In this document: positions 46,301 through 57,690 of the stretch, one piece after another
Numbering within the stretch: position 1 is the stretch's first letter
Layout: every line of letters starts with the position of its first letter
Origin: Gaertneriomyces semiglobifer
Taxonomy: Eukaryota > Chytridiomycota > Chytridiomycetes > Spizellomycetales > Spizellomycetaceae
Length of the DNA stretch: 64,000 nucleotides
NCBI GenBank assembly: GCA_025558075.1
Contig: JAHLKF010000023.1
Span: 248,001 to 312,000 of the forward strand
Direction: 5' to 3'
Program-made: the position numbers and the translations under genes
The notes under the pieces: model-generated
Databases searched by the model: none
What the model was told of the DNA's origin: nothing
The model's input: the letters and a program-made list of their open reading frames with translations, nothing else

Positions 46301-48166
46301 GATCGTCCTCCCGTAATTATCTTTGGCATCTGACACGCGTTGTGTATGCACTCACATCTTGAGGTGCAGTCATTTGTGGAGATAATGGAGAAAGTGAAGG
46401 AAGAGATGAAAGAAATTTACGATGAGTTCGCAACAAAGTTTTTACCGTTCCTTGCCGAATTTTACAACGATGAACGGAAGTATGAGCTTATTGTACGCTA
46501 TGGAGACCGTTGCTTTTTGAAATCAGAGTTCATTGCTAACGGCTGGTACAACAGATATCACGCTTTCCAAGTCAAACGAAGAAGCTAATGAGGATGAACG
46601 CATACGACGCTGCCCGCTACATAGTGTTATATGGCGGACCCCTTGTCGATATGGGTAAGTTTTTTAGATATTAAATTACCTTCACTTCGGTGAATAACCT
46701 TCGACTTCACCAGCGGTCGCGGACTGGAGGGGGGATTCTCTGGCTAATAACCATGTCCGATTTTTCTTGGACAATACAATCGTCTTTGGGCCACTTTTTG
46801 AGGAGTCTGCGGATAGGGGTGGGAAAGCATGGGCCAACGCAACCACTGAAAAAATGGTGAGTTGGATCGCGAGGGATATGCCTTGCGAGCGCTCTAATTT
46901 TCTTCTTTTAGCATGTCCTATACGCCTTGTTGGCAGTTTTGGTGGTGTTGCTTTTGAGTTGGGGGTTACTTTTGTTCCGGCCAATGTTGCGCAATACTAC
47001 TGAAGAACAAGTCAGAGCACTGAGGATGTTTGCAATGATTCCTAAGAAATCACTAATGCGAATTCTTACGGATTTGGAGGAAACGGTAAGTTTCTCCCAC
47101 CAAGAGTGGGTGGGTTGGAGAGAACTCACTTTCTCATGAGGCATGTCTACTAGATCGAGACAATGAGCGATGAGATTTCTGAAACTGATGCCGACAAGAC
47201 AGCAAATACACGTAGCAATGGCAGGCGCGCGCGCCATGTCATGAGCCCATCCTTTGGGAAAGAGGCTTACCTGAACCGGAGCCCGACGAGAAGGCATAAA
47301 TTGCGGTACCTTGGCGGGTTGCTGTTAGTGGCTTTGCCCGCTATCGCGCTCGTATCTGCCCCCATTGTGCAAACCTCAACTTCGATAGCGTTCGCTGAAA
47401 CGATGACGTTTACCAATTCTCGACGGTACCTCGCACAAGCCGTACGGATGTTGGGAGTGGAGACATTCTTTCACGACCCTACAACGTGGGGACCGGGGCA
47501 GGAAGCTATGTACTACCGCGACCGGCTTACGCGTTTGGAAGAGGTTCACCTCGCTGCAATTACTGGTCAGGGCTGCATATCCACTTCATCAGTTCTCGAA
47601 TTCTATGAACTTACGAAGATTGAGGCGCCTTGTGCCCAGGAAGTATGTGGCAATCAGAAAATGGGGCTAGATAATCAGATTGATGCGTTCGCCGACTCCG
47701 CTGAACAATACTACCAATATGTTGCACTGGCCTGGAGCGAGGACCATACAGACGCTGAAAGATATGCCATCATGCTTGGAGGTAGTGAGACGATCACATG
47801 GATGCGAGAAATGGTCAGGGAAATTGTTCGGAATCTCAACACTCTGGATGACCTGTTTCTCAAAATTATCTGCGATGGGTACGGTTTGCAGTGTCTGCAG
47901 CGTTGTCTTTACTTCAATTCTCGCTAATGGGTTTGAATTCAAGCAACAATATGGTACGCAAACTAGCGATTGGGCTCTTTGTTGTGTCCCTCCTGGCTTT
48001 CACGGGGGTATATATCTTGTTCTTGACACGGACGTCCAGGGCTAGGCTGATCGAGATGGAGTCAACCGCTACGCTTGTGTTTGGTATACCAGAGGATGTT
48101 GCCGCTCAGGTACCAGAAATTCAGCGGTTCATTGCAAGCGGCGGAATGTTTTCCTCACAAAACTGA
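43311..48166 (+). CDS. TmcB/TmcC-like (tiny macrocysts) multi-pass membrane protein
   Basis: Large protein of the tiny-macrocysts family known from Dictyostelium, other protists and chytrids. Proposed exons: 43311-43376, 43437-43590, 43702-44603, 44668-44937, 45004-45062, 45122-45380, 45441-45896, 45952-46120, 46182-46312, 46370-46545, 46593-46654, 46714-46856, 46912-47085, 47154-47878 and 47944-48166 (1322 residues; all phases agree). The N-terminal half has about ten TM helices (for example RIVTLLIGSILFIPMAEILL). Next comes a TPR-like region with EEIFLEGFKQFPKS, DRVYEQSKQ, RWPRSKVLLRMYASFL and NDKERAEKYMSLANDIEEFE. More membrane and extracellular segments follow, ending in GIPEDVAAQVPEIQRF. 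The 5' exons before 43311 and the donor at 43590 are uncertain (an alternative donor is at 43662). Molecular function is not established for the family. Confidence 0.78.
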
Positions 48167-48489
48167 AATGGCAAACTGGCCACGATTTGGTGTATGATGG
48201 TTTTACGCCACACAAATAACGTCATGTAATCCTATAAGCGAGGCATTCTCGGCGATCCCGCCTACGGACACTACCAAAGGCTGAAAATGTGTCTACTTGC
48301 ATCTTGAATAAACAAAGTCGCCGACGATAACCCATGTCTTTAGTAACGATCAAATCCACCCTTCTCTTATAGCTTCCGTGTTCTATCTTACCAAAACCAC
48401 TATGGAACAGCACTAACCTGGTATAGGCAGCGTGCAAGGCCAAAGCCCGTCGTCCGTCTCCTGACCTTGCCGCGCCGCCAATGCCATGA
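48167..48489. other. convergent intergenic, no gene seen
   Basis: Between the 3' ends of the TmcB-like gene and the GATA factor. Nothing was recognised. Confidence 0.5.
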
Positions 48490-51021
48490 TCACATGTCAT
48501 CTCCGAAAACACCGCGGATGAGTTCTTCGGTTGCAACACCAGCAGGATCTTCACTGGTCATCATTCGGGACATCATGAATAGTCCTTCCATGCCAGGTGT
48601 ATCAACGCCATCTCCTGTGGAAGAATGCGATGCTAAACGGTATTCTGGGTGGAAACTATGGTATTCGTCCGTCGAGCGATAATTCAAATTCGACGGCGAA
48701 TCAAAATAAGGGGGTTGAGAAAATGGCAGTGAAAAGTGTGGAGATGCAGTTTGGGTGTAAGACGGGTGTTGCTGCCGATTATCCGGATACCGGACCCCAT
48801 TCGCGTATGAAGAGGACGTAACCACGGCAGGTATGGATTGGGATACGCCGTAGGAAGAAGTAAACGTTTCTGAAGTGGGATCATACGAGGTTTGATGTAA
48901 CCCTGGTAAAGGCCGTGGCACACCCGCGACCCGGACGCCTGTAGTGGGAAAGTCATCACTGTTCGCATGCCGTGCGTATCCTCCGCTACGAGCAGGTTGA
49001 GCATTCATTCCGTCGTTCCTAAAACTCCGTGCGCCAGGTGGGTGCGGGGTGCGAGCTAACATTGCGCTGGCGGCGGATAGAGTTCCATCCGAACCCGTAT
49101 TGTCTGCTGACTGTTGTGGCCTAGGTGTAGCATCGCTGACGTGCAGTCCCGTTAGCCCTTTCAATAAAAGGTCAACATCTACTCCAGGAGGAATGACGCC
49201 CATCCGAGTTTGAGTATCCAAGAACTGTTGTAGAAGCGGCCGTAATATAGTCGGATCGTTAACCTGTGATGGTGCGATCTCAAGGGACGGGTCATGAACG
49301 GATGTAGGGCATGCGGCGGGGAGCATCCCAGGGCTCCAAGGAAACTGCGAATATGTAGGTGACTCCGAGTCTCGGCGTGGCCTCTTATTCGTCTTACCCG
49401 TCTCAGCCACTAAAACCAAGGGAGATGGTGCTGGACCGGGACGTGAGATTGTAGAAGTTGCGGCCTGCTCAGCAACTGTGCGAGTTGTGGGCGCGCTGGC
49501 CGAGTAGACATGGTTCTGCGAAGCGCCGGATTGTGACCCGCGCTGCTGGCTGTCGGAGGAAGCCACGCCATCAATTTGGACTAACTCGGTCGGACCCGCG
49601 CTAACCGATGGCGGCTCCAAAACATTGCGCTTTCCGCGATTGCGCCTACGAACCACATCAGCCCTCATACTGACGGGTCTAACTACACCGTGCAGCTTGT
49701 AAAACAATCCGCAAGCGTTGCAAAGAGGGTTTCCCGTTGAGTCTCGACGCCAAAGAGGGGTATGCGAAGTCCCGCAATTGTGACAGTGAGATGGCGGAAC
49801 ATATGTCGATTTCGATGATGGCCTTTTTTTGATCAACTTTGAGCTAGGTTCTTCAAGCGTGTGACTAGACGGCGAGGCACTCAGCAGCACGGATGGTAGT
49901 GAAGACGGGTGGTTTCCGAAAGTAGGATCATCCATTGCCCACTCAATCACAGTCTTGGTGGAGTACCCCGAGTCCGCCGTGGGTCCAACGGGTCCAGAAA
50001 CTCCAGATTTAGATTCCCTTTGACCCGCACCAAAACTGACACCCGCACGTCTTCCTGGTCCACCAAGCGTTCGGTTGTCCCTGCTTACACTCGTCCGGGC
50101 CTCATCAATCTTATATACACCTCCTGTCTCACCGAACTTGGCCAAGCCCGTCGTCAGCGGCGAAGGCCCGTTCTGCTTGGATGGCACCGGTCGTTTCGCG
50201 AACGGATTGTGGGTATTATCTTGATAGTCAGGCTGTGCGGAATTCGTTGCCTTTGACGAGGTGTTACGTGGATGCGGTGCTAAATGGTCTTGAAAGGACG
50301 CGATCGAGAACGACGACACATTTTTCATAGGTAGCGAGTTTACACTAGGGTGATCATGCCGCCGTTGATGCGGCGAATTTGAAACTCGCGAATGGTTATC
50401 CGGACCTGCCCAGGAGAGGTCGTTGCGAAGACGAGAGGGCGCATAGTTGGTCGTGTCCGGGTCAGATGACTGCATGGCGGGCTCTTCAGCAAAACCCATC
50501 GCTTGGGTCGCTGTAAACGTGCGGTCAAAGTCCGAAGAACGTTGAATTGCAGGTGTTTTGTCAGGTTGCGTCTTGTGCTATCACACAGAGCAATCGGTTA
50601 GTACGGACGTAGGCATATTTAGGAGGATGGGGATAGTGCGACGCCAGCAAATGCCCATAGCTTTCCTGTCGTGCACATATGATACCGCTTTCACCTTACT
50701 CCAGCATCCACAAACTTCCACTGGCAGCGATTCACGTTGCTCCCGACAGGCACACGCATACACACACGCACACACACACACCTTAGACAAACTCATATGC
50801 ATCAGTCTCCAAGTGATATTCTCCAATCTGGCGCCCTCTGGTAACGCGTCCTTTGCTTTTGCACAAAGTTTCCAGACCTGGACACCATCTTCGGACTCTT
50901 TGGCGCTCTTGATGAGTGAGACGAGTTTGGACGTATCGTTATGGACAGAAAGATCCGTTTCAGTGTCGATTGAGTGTTGGTGAAGACATTGAAATGCCGA
51001 AAAAAGCGGAGGCCTATCCAT
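48490..51021 (-). CDS. GATA-type zinc-finger transcription factor
   Basis: Two exons, 51021-50782 and 50577-48490, give 775 residues. Exon 1 carries the fungal GATA N-terminal module (DUF1752-like): [20 protein letters not shown] followed by [10 protein letters not shown], as in AreA/Gln3-type regulators. The zinc finger is C-x2-C-x17-C-x2-C at about 345-369 (CHNC...CNAC), followed by the basic [15 protein letters not shown] region. The rest is Ser/Pro/Thr-rich and disordered. AreA-like proteins activate genes for secondary nitrogen sources; that role is an inference from architecture. The 203-nt intron is long for this window and starts inside a GT microsatellite. Further short coding sequence upstream of the ATG at 51021 cannot be excluded. 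Confidence 0.92.
50755..50781. repeat. CA/GT microsatellite at the GATA intron donor
   Basis: An imperfect (CA)n tract on the plus strand. On the coding (minus) strand the intron begins GTGTGTGTGTGTGCGTGTG, so the 5' splice site lies at the edge of the repeat. Confidence 0.85.
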
Positions 51022-51870
51022 CTGTGGGCGATGTGAACGTTGATCAGTGAAAAGAAGCAACCAAGGAACGCCATCGTGCGGCGTGCGACTTTTGCACAAT
51101 CACTTTGAAACTATAAGCACCGAACGACCAGATTGCAGAGCAGCAGGGGTGCCATCTTCAGAACCGTTGATCCATCATCGTCCCGTTTTCCCGTTAAAAT
51201 CGAGTACTCACATTGCAGAACACGCCTCCCTTGCATTCCGTCAGTTTGGAGTGCCGCTGTCGTAGTCGTCGTTACGTTTGAAAAAACGACGTCCACCATC
51301 CACTCGCCACTGCGTCGTCGTCCAGTCGTTCTTCGTTCGGTCGCCGTCGTCCAGTTCTCCTCGTCGTTCGTCGTCGTCGTCGTCGTCGTTTGCCACACGG
51401 CGTCGGCCGATCCCGTCGCGTAAGTCACTTGGCATCACTCAAGTCACTTACTGAGTGAGCGATACTCGACCCGCGCAATTCTTATCTCGGAAAGCGTCGG
51501 AGATGTATTGTAGGGTCAGGGTTGCACGGTACTAGTTCAGTAGTTCCCCTGTTGCTCTGAGCGATAACGAAAGATACTAAACAATGTTGCAGTCAATAAC
51601 ACATTCTACGCGTGTCGCGCTTTCTCCGCTCGTAAACAAACAAACCAACCATTTTCGCACTCTTCTGTCAGTGATGGAACATTGGACAGGGCATGCATGT
51701 AAATGTCATGCGTAATGGCCTTAAAAGACGTTGCCTACGGATGTGTCCCGTCGATTTCCTGTTTTGTGGGCTCTTCTGTCTGCTTGTCACTCATCCTATC
51801 TAAGCTCGCTGTGTATTATTCAACAAACTTCTACAATCATAAATAAGACGTCTATGTTGACCCTATCTAT
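51022..51870. other. GATA upstream region with a GTC trinucleotide tract
   Basis: It contains a (GTC)n/(CGT)n tract at about 51358-51392 and related scattered CGTCGTC units from 51258. It is the presumed promoter of the GATA factor and 3' flank of the next minus-strand gene. No gene was recognised. Confidence 0.55.
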
Positions 51871-54800
51871 CTATGCGTCTATTCGCAGCCTTTCTTCCTG
51901 CTCCTCACCTTCGTTTACATACTCAGCGTCATCACCACCCTCCCACAAACAATACCCAGGCCTGCACCTCAAGGTCGTCACCTGGCACGAGCATTTTTCG
52001 ATATCATTTAAACCACATGGCCCACCAGCTCCACTGGCTCTTATGGCCCACCTACAAGTAAATCGACTCCATCTCATACTGGGAGCGCACAAAGCTCCTA
52101 TCCAGACCTGGGAGAGAATGCACCCAATTTTGTCGGGACAGTTTACCCTCCAACATTTCACGCCAAATCCAGCTTCCTTACAATTAGGCAAACCTAAATT
52201 TTCGCTTTCGCAAACATCGTACAAGTGTCGTACTTGGGCAGGGAAATCTGTTAAAGTGCAAAGAAAAAAAACCGGTCAGTGTCAGTGTTCCAACTCGGAA
52301 GCGCAAAGCATCTCCTAGACTCACCTGGTTCACATTGTGGTTTGTTACCCCAAACACCGGGTGAATGACAATATCTGGAAACTGTCTCGCCTCCTGGACA
52401 TTGCTTGGTCCCATACGTTTCGGCCCAGGTGACGCCCCACCCATCATCTGGTGGGCACTGGCATCGCGAATGGTCTTTTTGACCACCCCAGTAGCCTAGC
52501 TCGTTGCACCGGCGGTATGCCTCACCAAATCCAGAGGGGCACTTCTTCACGCCAGTCATACCAGCTCTGGTGGCAGCCCACCCGTCGTCTGCTCCGCATT
52601 GACAATTGGAGTAATCCTTGCCCCCTTCCCAGTTGCCCTGTGCGTTACATCGTCGCGTTGCCTCACCAATACCAGAATCACAACGCTTACGCCCGACGGT
52701 TCCAGCTCTGGTGGCGGCCCACCCGTCGTCTGCTCCGCATTGACAGTTAGAGTAATTCTTCGCATCTTCCCACACACCGCGCGGGGTACATTGTCGGGTG
52801 GCCTCGCCAATACCAGAATCACAACGCTTACGCCCGACGGTTCCAGCGCGAGTGACTGGGAACCCATCATCTGGACCACAGCTGCATTGCGAAAAGTCCT
52901 TCGCATCTGCCCACACACCGCGCGGGGTACATTGTCGGGTGGCCTCGCCAATACCAGAATCACAACGCTTACGCCCGACGGTTCCAGCGCGAGTGACTGG
53001 GAACCCATCATCTGGACCACAGCTGCATTGCGAAAAGTCCTTCGCATCTTCCCACACACCGCGCGCGGTACATTGTCGGGTGGCCTCGCCAATACCAGAA
53101 TCACAACGCTTACGCCCGACGGTTCCAGCGCGAGTGACTGGGAACCCATCATCTGGACCACAGCTGCATTGAGAAAAGTCCTTCGCATCATCCCAAATAC
53201 CATTTGCTAAACAAGTCCGCACGACTTGTCCGAGCCCAGAGTCACAAGGTCTGCGAAACTGGGTGCCCGGCTTGGCAGGCCCGAAACCATCATCCAATTG
53301 ACACTGACATTGGGAGTAGTCTTTGTCCTCCGCCCAATAGGCGTCCTTGGTGCAGGTTCGACGAGCTTTCCCACCGCCCGCAGGACAAGTTTTCTCGCCA
53401 ACGACACCTGGCGCTGTTGCCAGCCATCCATCATCGGGTTGACAAGTGCATTTAGAAAAATCCTTGAAATCCTCCCATCGACCGTTGTGACACCGTCTGG
53501 TGATGACTTCCTCGGAAGCATAGCATTTCTTTTGAGCGATTTGACCTGACTGGGTGGTGGGGAAGCCGTCATCACTCAAACATTGACACTCAGAGGCATC
53601 GATATCTCCTGCCCATTCTCCTGTTCTGAGACACGTTTGGTGCATTACCCCTTGCTGATTGGGACAAGGTCTGGAATTTCTCCCAAATACAGGATCTTTC
53701 CAATCTTCAGAGGAAGGACATACTGAAGATAAAGATGTGAGATGCCATTCAGGATGCAAACTACTAGAAGGCCTCAGCATATGCTCGGCTACCTACCGCA
53801 GTTTAACTGATCTTTGTCTCCAGGAGCAGTTTCCCAAAAGCCAGTCAGTAAACACGTACGCCATGCGGGGCCCCTCGCACACTGCTTGGCGATCTTCTGT
53901 ACGGACGGAATAGAAGCCGGCCAACCATCGTCTGCCGGACAACGACAAGTGTCCCAGCTCACAGGCTCCCAAACTGCGCTAGCTGAACACAAACGGCTTG
54001 CCTGACCTTGCTCGCACTGCATGACAGCTGTGACCCCCGCGCCTGACGCTTCCCACGGTCCGTCAGCTGGGCAGGAGCACATGCCGGTCGGTGCAAGCCA
54101 GTGTCCTGTTGCATCACACTGCCGAAACGCGATGCCAAACCCGCAAAAGCGTATGGCAATTTGACCAGCAACCGTTTCTTTCCAGGCTCCATCTGCAGGA
54201 CAGTGGGTCCGACTTTGGCAATTGGTATCATTCACAGGACCCCAACGGTCTTGCTCTAAACAAGTAGCGGTAGCGAATTCCTTGGATGGAGGATCGCACG
54301 GCTTACTGGTAGATTTCCCCGCAAGGGTATCCAGCCAACCTGGGCCGAGTGCCTTTCCTTGACAGAAATCCTTGATACAACCCCTGCGATTCTGCCATTT
54401 CCCACTCGTTCCGCAGTACGCCGTTTGCCTACCAAACCCACCCTCTACACACGGAGCTTCTGCCGTCTGACCGATTGGTGTGTCCAACCACTCATCACCT
54501 AGTTCGGCACCAGGACATATTTGCATGGAGCAGTCACTTAGGTCGGCTTCGGCCCAATTTCCGCCAGCTTGGCAGATCGCGGATGAGACACCGGAAGACG
54601 GGAAAGGACATGGCCATTCAGCTGTGCCACCAATTTCCGTCCGAGGCCATCCTCGTGCAGTCGCAGGGCAAAACGTAGGATCATCATTTGCAAAAATGCA
54701 CTGTTCCCAAAGAGGCTGCCGCCCTGTGCCATACAGCTTTGGATTGAAGCTCATCTGGTAACCGAAGAACTGCCCACCTGCGTACGCGTCCACATCAAAT

Positions 54801-56816
54801 CCGCCGTAAAGGCTCATGCAGAGTGGGTCTACCCGTAGTATCGACGGTTGATCCTCCTCTGCCGGTGGTCCATTCTCATCTTCTTCCGCCGGCATTTCTT
54901 CGCGTGACGACCATTCCAAATTGGCTCCACCCGTCAAATCAGCCCCAACACGACCAGTAATGTCCATTCCGATTCCCGCTTGAGCGCGGCCGTCGAAAAG
55001 GGAGATTGCGAGGAGAGCTCGGGGTACTACCGTGATTTCTAAATTGCCAGTAAGAACAACCTCGCCACCGAACTCGGCCGCTGCTTTGCCTCTGTCAAAT
55101 TTCGCGCTTGTTAATGAGGAGGGCAGCTTGTTACTCTCAGATTCCCCAGTATTGCTAACAGCGATGTAGATACCAGGCAGAGAGACACGGGCGGTGGCCT
55201 GGAAGGTGGCATCCAGCTCGAGCGTGGCGACCAGACCCGCATGCACCTCGATACGCGGGCCGACGCTGATGATTTTTGGAATTTGCAAGGGTGTGAAATC
55301 CATGGCAAAAAAGCGCTGGTTGGGCTTCTGATATGCCAACAATGCATTTGCGTGAAGGTCCAAAGTCATTTCCATTTCTCCACCTGTGTGGCGTTCAGTG
55401 AGAAAAGCAATGACACCGCCTTTAAGCTGTGAAACATTCACCTTACCGCTGGAGAAGTATGCATATGCTTGATCTACTTTTGGCGGAATGAACGAACCAC
55501 TCAGTTTCGCACTGTAAAGACCGTAAACCGATGCATATCCGCTGATGCCAATCTCGAGCATCGCGCGAGCTTCAAAATCTCCTTCAGCACACGTTGCCTC
55601 CGCATGAACGAGGCCCTGAGCAAAGTCATACCGAGCGGAAAACCTGCAGCCGAATGTAAGCATGACTGGAATGAGCATGTGTGCGATTTAGCTTTAACGA
55701 ACCCATTTCCAGCGGTCTTTTCATAACGGTTTTTTCGGGCAAGCCAGTCTTTAAAATCACCTAACGGCGCTCGTTTGTTCAAGCTGCGACTATCGATTCC
55801 CGGGGCGGGGTCTAGCAGCTCATTGCCACTGGCGACATCGATGTAAAAATCAATGTAGTCGCTAGGATCTTGTGGTTCGGGGATTGCCCCAAAGTCTTGG
55901 TCCAGGAGTAGGGTCACGGTCCTGTCGGCCTGATCAGCATCAGCCAGGGGAGATGTGGTGGACGCTTGCGACTTCTGAGTAGCAGTCGGCACAAGTGTGG
56001 GAAAGTTGCTAGCAGGGGCATCTGCGGTAACTGTATCTGTGTGCATAGTTGTCAGAGTCGGGGTTGGTCCCTGTCGCTTTCGAAGTCGTCGAGGTGGATC
56101 AGCACGCTTGACAATCCGAGCGAATTGCCCCCCATTGCAGTTCACAGGGAGTTGGACGATAAAATCCTGTTGAAATATAGGTCTTTATATTAGGAAGGAA
56201 GAAGTGACCAGTAATCGGCGTACCTCTTGGAGGGTGTCCAAGTCATCTTCGCAGGCGTCATCCATAGGATGCCGGCAGTGAACCTTCACAATGGCGGTGG
56301 AACCGTCGTCCTCAACGTTGCATTCGCTAAGGCGAACGGATCTCTTGCGCAAGGTAGCCAGCTTGCCCGATTGGGTGGAAAGACGGATAATACCCGCGCT
56401 GCTTGTGCGCGTTAGATAAAGTGGTTGTACGGTGAAAAAGAATGAAACAACGGCACTTTACTTTGCCCCAGTCAAACGAACGGATCCATCTTCGTTTTGC
56501 CCGTCTTGTTCATTACTGTAATGGATATACTCGTAAGACATCCCAGGTGTAGGGCCGGGGATAATAGTTCGAGAGACAGATGCTGTGTAGTTTGTATTAG
56601 CGGGAAGTGTGGTAGCATTGGCCCAGTCCACAGTGCTTTCAAAGTGCTGTCACATACAGAAATGAGGAATTCATTGAGTGCCAGCTGCATAACTCATGTG
56701 AAGCATAAAATGATTACCTGCGCATCCGAATCCGCAACAGCAACAAGGATAAGGCATACAAGCAATAAGATCCTCATCAAGGGCAGACCTCTCCACCCAA
56801 CCATTTGTTGAGGCAT
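51871..56816 (-). CDS. large secreted Cys-rich protein with about 16 HRM-like modules
   Basis: Seven exons, 56816-56718, 56646-56462, 56398-56224, 56166-55703, 55643-53797, 53722-52325 and 52247-51871, give 1514 residues. A signal peptide (MRILLLVCLILVAVADSDA) starts the protein, followed by Asn/Thr-rich sequence, a 350-residue strand-rich domain (LVHAEATCAEGDFEARAML ... DITGRVGADLTGGANLEW) like those of fungal DUF7223-type proteins, and about 16 modules of 45-50 residues. The module consensus is C-x-D-D-G-W/F-x-T-x-A-G-x(4)-K-x-C-x-G-x-G-x-A-x-R-x-C-x(3)-G-x-W-x(5)-D-x-S-x-C, close to the hormone-receptor (HRM) domain of animal adhesion GPCRs. A Cys-rich tail ends it. No TM helix was seen after the modules, so secretion or wall attachment is likely. 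The acceptor at 56399 is a tandem AAGCAG. The final exon is the least certain. Confidence 0.75.
52620..53190. repeat. 141-bp tandem coding repeats (47-residue modules)
   Basis: The segment CAACGCTTACGCCCGACGG recurs at about 52681, 52822, 52963 and 53104, an exact 141-bp period. The three downstream copies are almost identical at the nucleotide level. They encode modules 5 to 8 of the last module array. Confidence 0.9.
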
Positions 56817-57091
56817 CGCAGTTGGAGCCTCAATCTGGTTTTCGGTAGCGCTCGCCTGTGGCCGGTGGTGCTGGTTGATCGAGAGGGGCCGTCATAGTTA
56901 CCGAACCCTCATCCGAACTTATATGGTTCCCACTTCCCTCGAGTTGTGGTGCACACCCTCGCTCTGCGGACTTCCTAGTTTTCCCGCTTTTCATCGCAGT
57001 GTTCTGCGTTTTTTTGGTCCAGTGCCGAAACGGAGATTTTGGACTTTCAGATTTTTTTTGGGTGGCATTTACGCGCAAATGGCGCGCGACA

Positions 57092-57610
57092 TTAACTTTA
57101 TGGACTCTGAGCCGTAGTAAAAGTCGAACCTCGTATAGGAGAATTCATGATCGTGGGACGTGCTGCCAGAAGCCTGGAAAATGGTCTGTCCATGGGGCTA
57201 GTTTTCTGGATTTTTAGCGGACGAGCAGAGACTGTCACCGGCGGGATGGGTGCTATGATAAGGCAACGTCAACTTTATGGACTCTCAGCCGTAAAAGTCG
57301 AACCTCGTACAGGAGAATTCATGATCGTGGGACGTGCTGCCAGAAGCCTGGAAAATGGTCTGTCCATGGGGCTAGTTTTCTGGATTTTTAGCGGACGAGC
57401 AGAGACTGTCACCGGCGGGATGGGTGCTATGATAAGGCAACGTCAACTTTATGGACTCTCAGCCGTAAAAGTCGAACCTCGTACAGGAGAATTCATGATC
57501 GTGGGACGTGCTGCCAGAAGCCTGGAAAATGGTCTGTCCATGGGGCTAGTTTTCTGGATTTTTAGCGGACGAGCAGAGACTGTCACCTGCGGGATGGGTG
57601 CTATGATAAA
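57092..57610. repeat. 174-bp tandem repeat, about three copies
   Basis: Copies start near 57092, 57268 and 57442, and the later two are nearly identical. Each contains AACTTTATGGACTCT, GAGAATTCATGATCGTGGG and a Met-initiated frame. As 174 is divisible by three, one frame stays open through the array (57147-57677), but this looks like a by-product. It lies between the divergent starts of the Cys-rich protein and the nuclease. Confidence 0.92.
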
Positions 57611-57690
57611 GCACGACAGGCGTGAGGGAGAGCCCCACTTCGAACCTTGTCACCATAGACGAAATAAACTAGCATAGTAGTCGATCTGAC

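Noticed and set aside
52556..53210. Long alternative frames on both strands across the 141-bp repeats, reading as repeated GSQSLALEPSGV or TRITTLTPDG units
   Set aside because: They are shadow frames of a repeated coding sequence. The chosen frame alone has the regular Cys/Trp/Gly pattern and in-phase neighbouring exons.
57147..57677. A 176-codon frame with three near-perfect 58-residue repeats
   Set aside because: It results from the 174-bp tandem DNA repeat having a length divisible by three. There is no signal of a domain, no splice context, and the first copy carries a small insertion that fits a decaying minisatellite.
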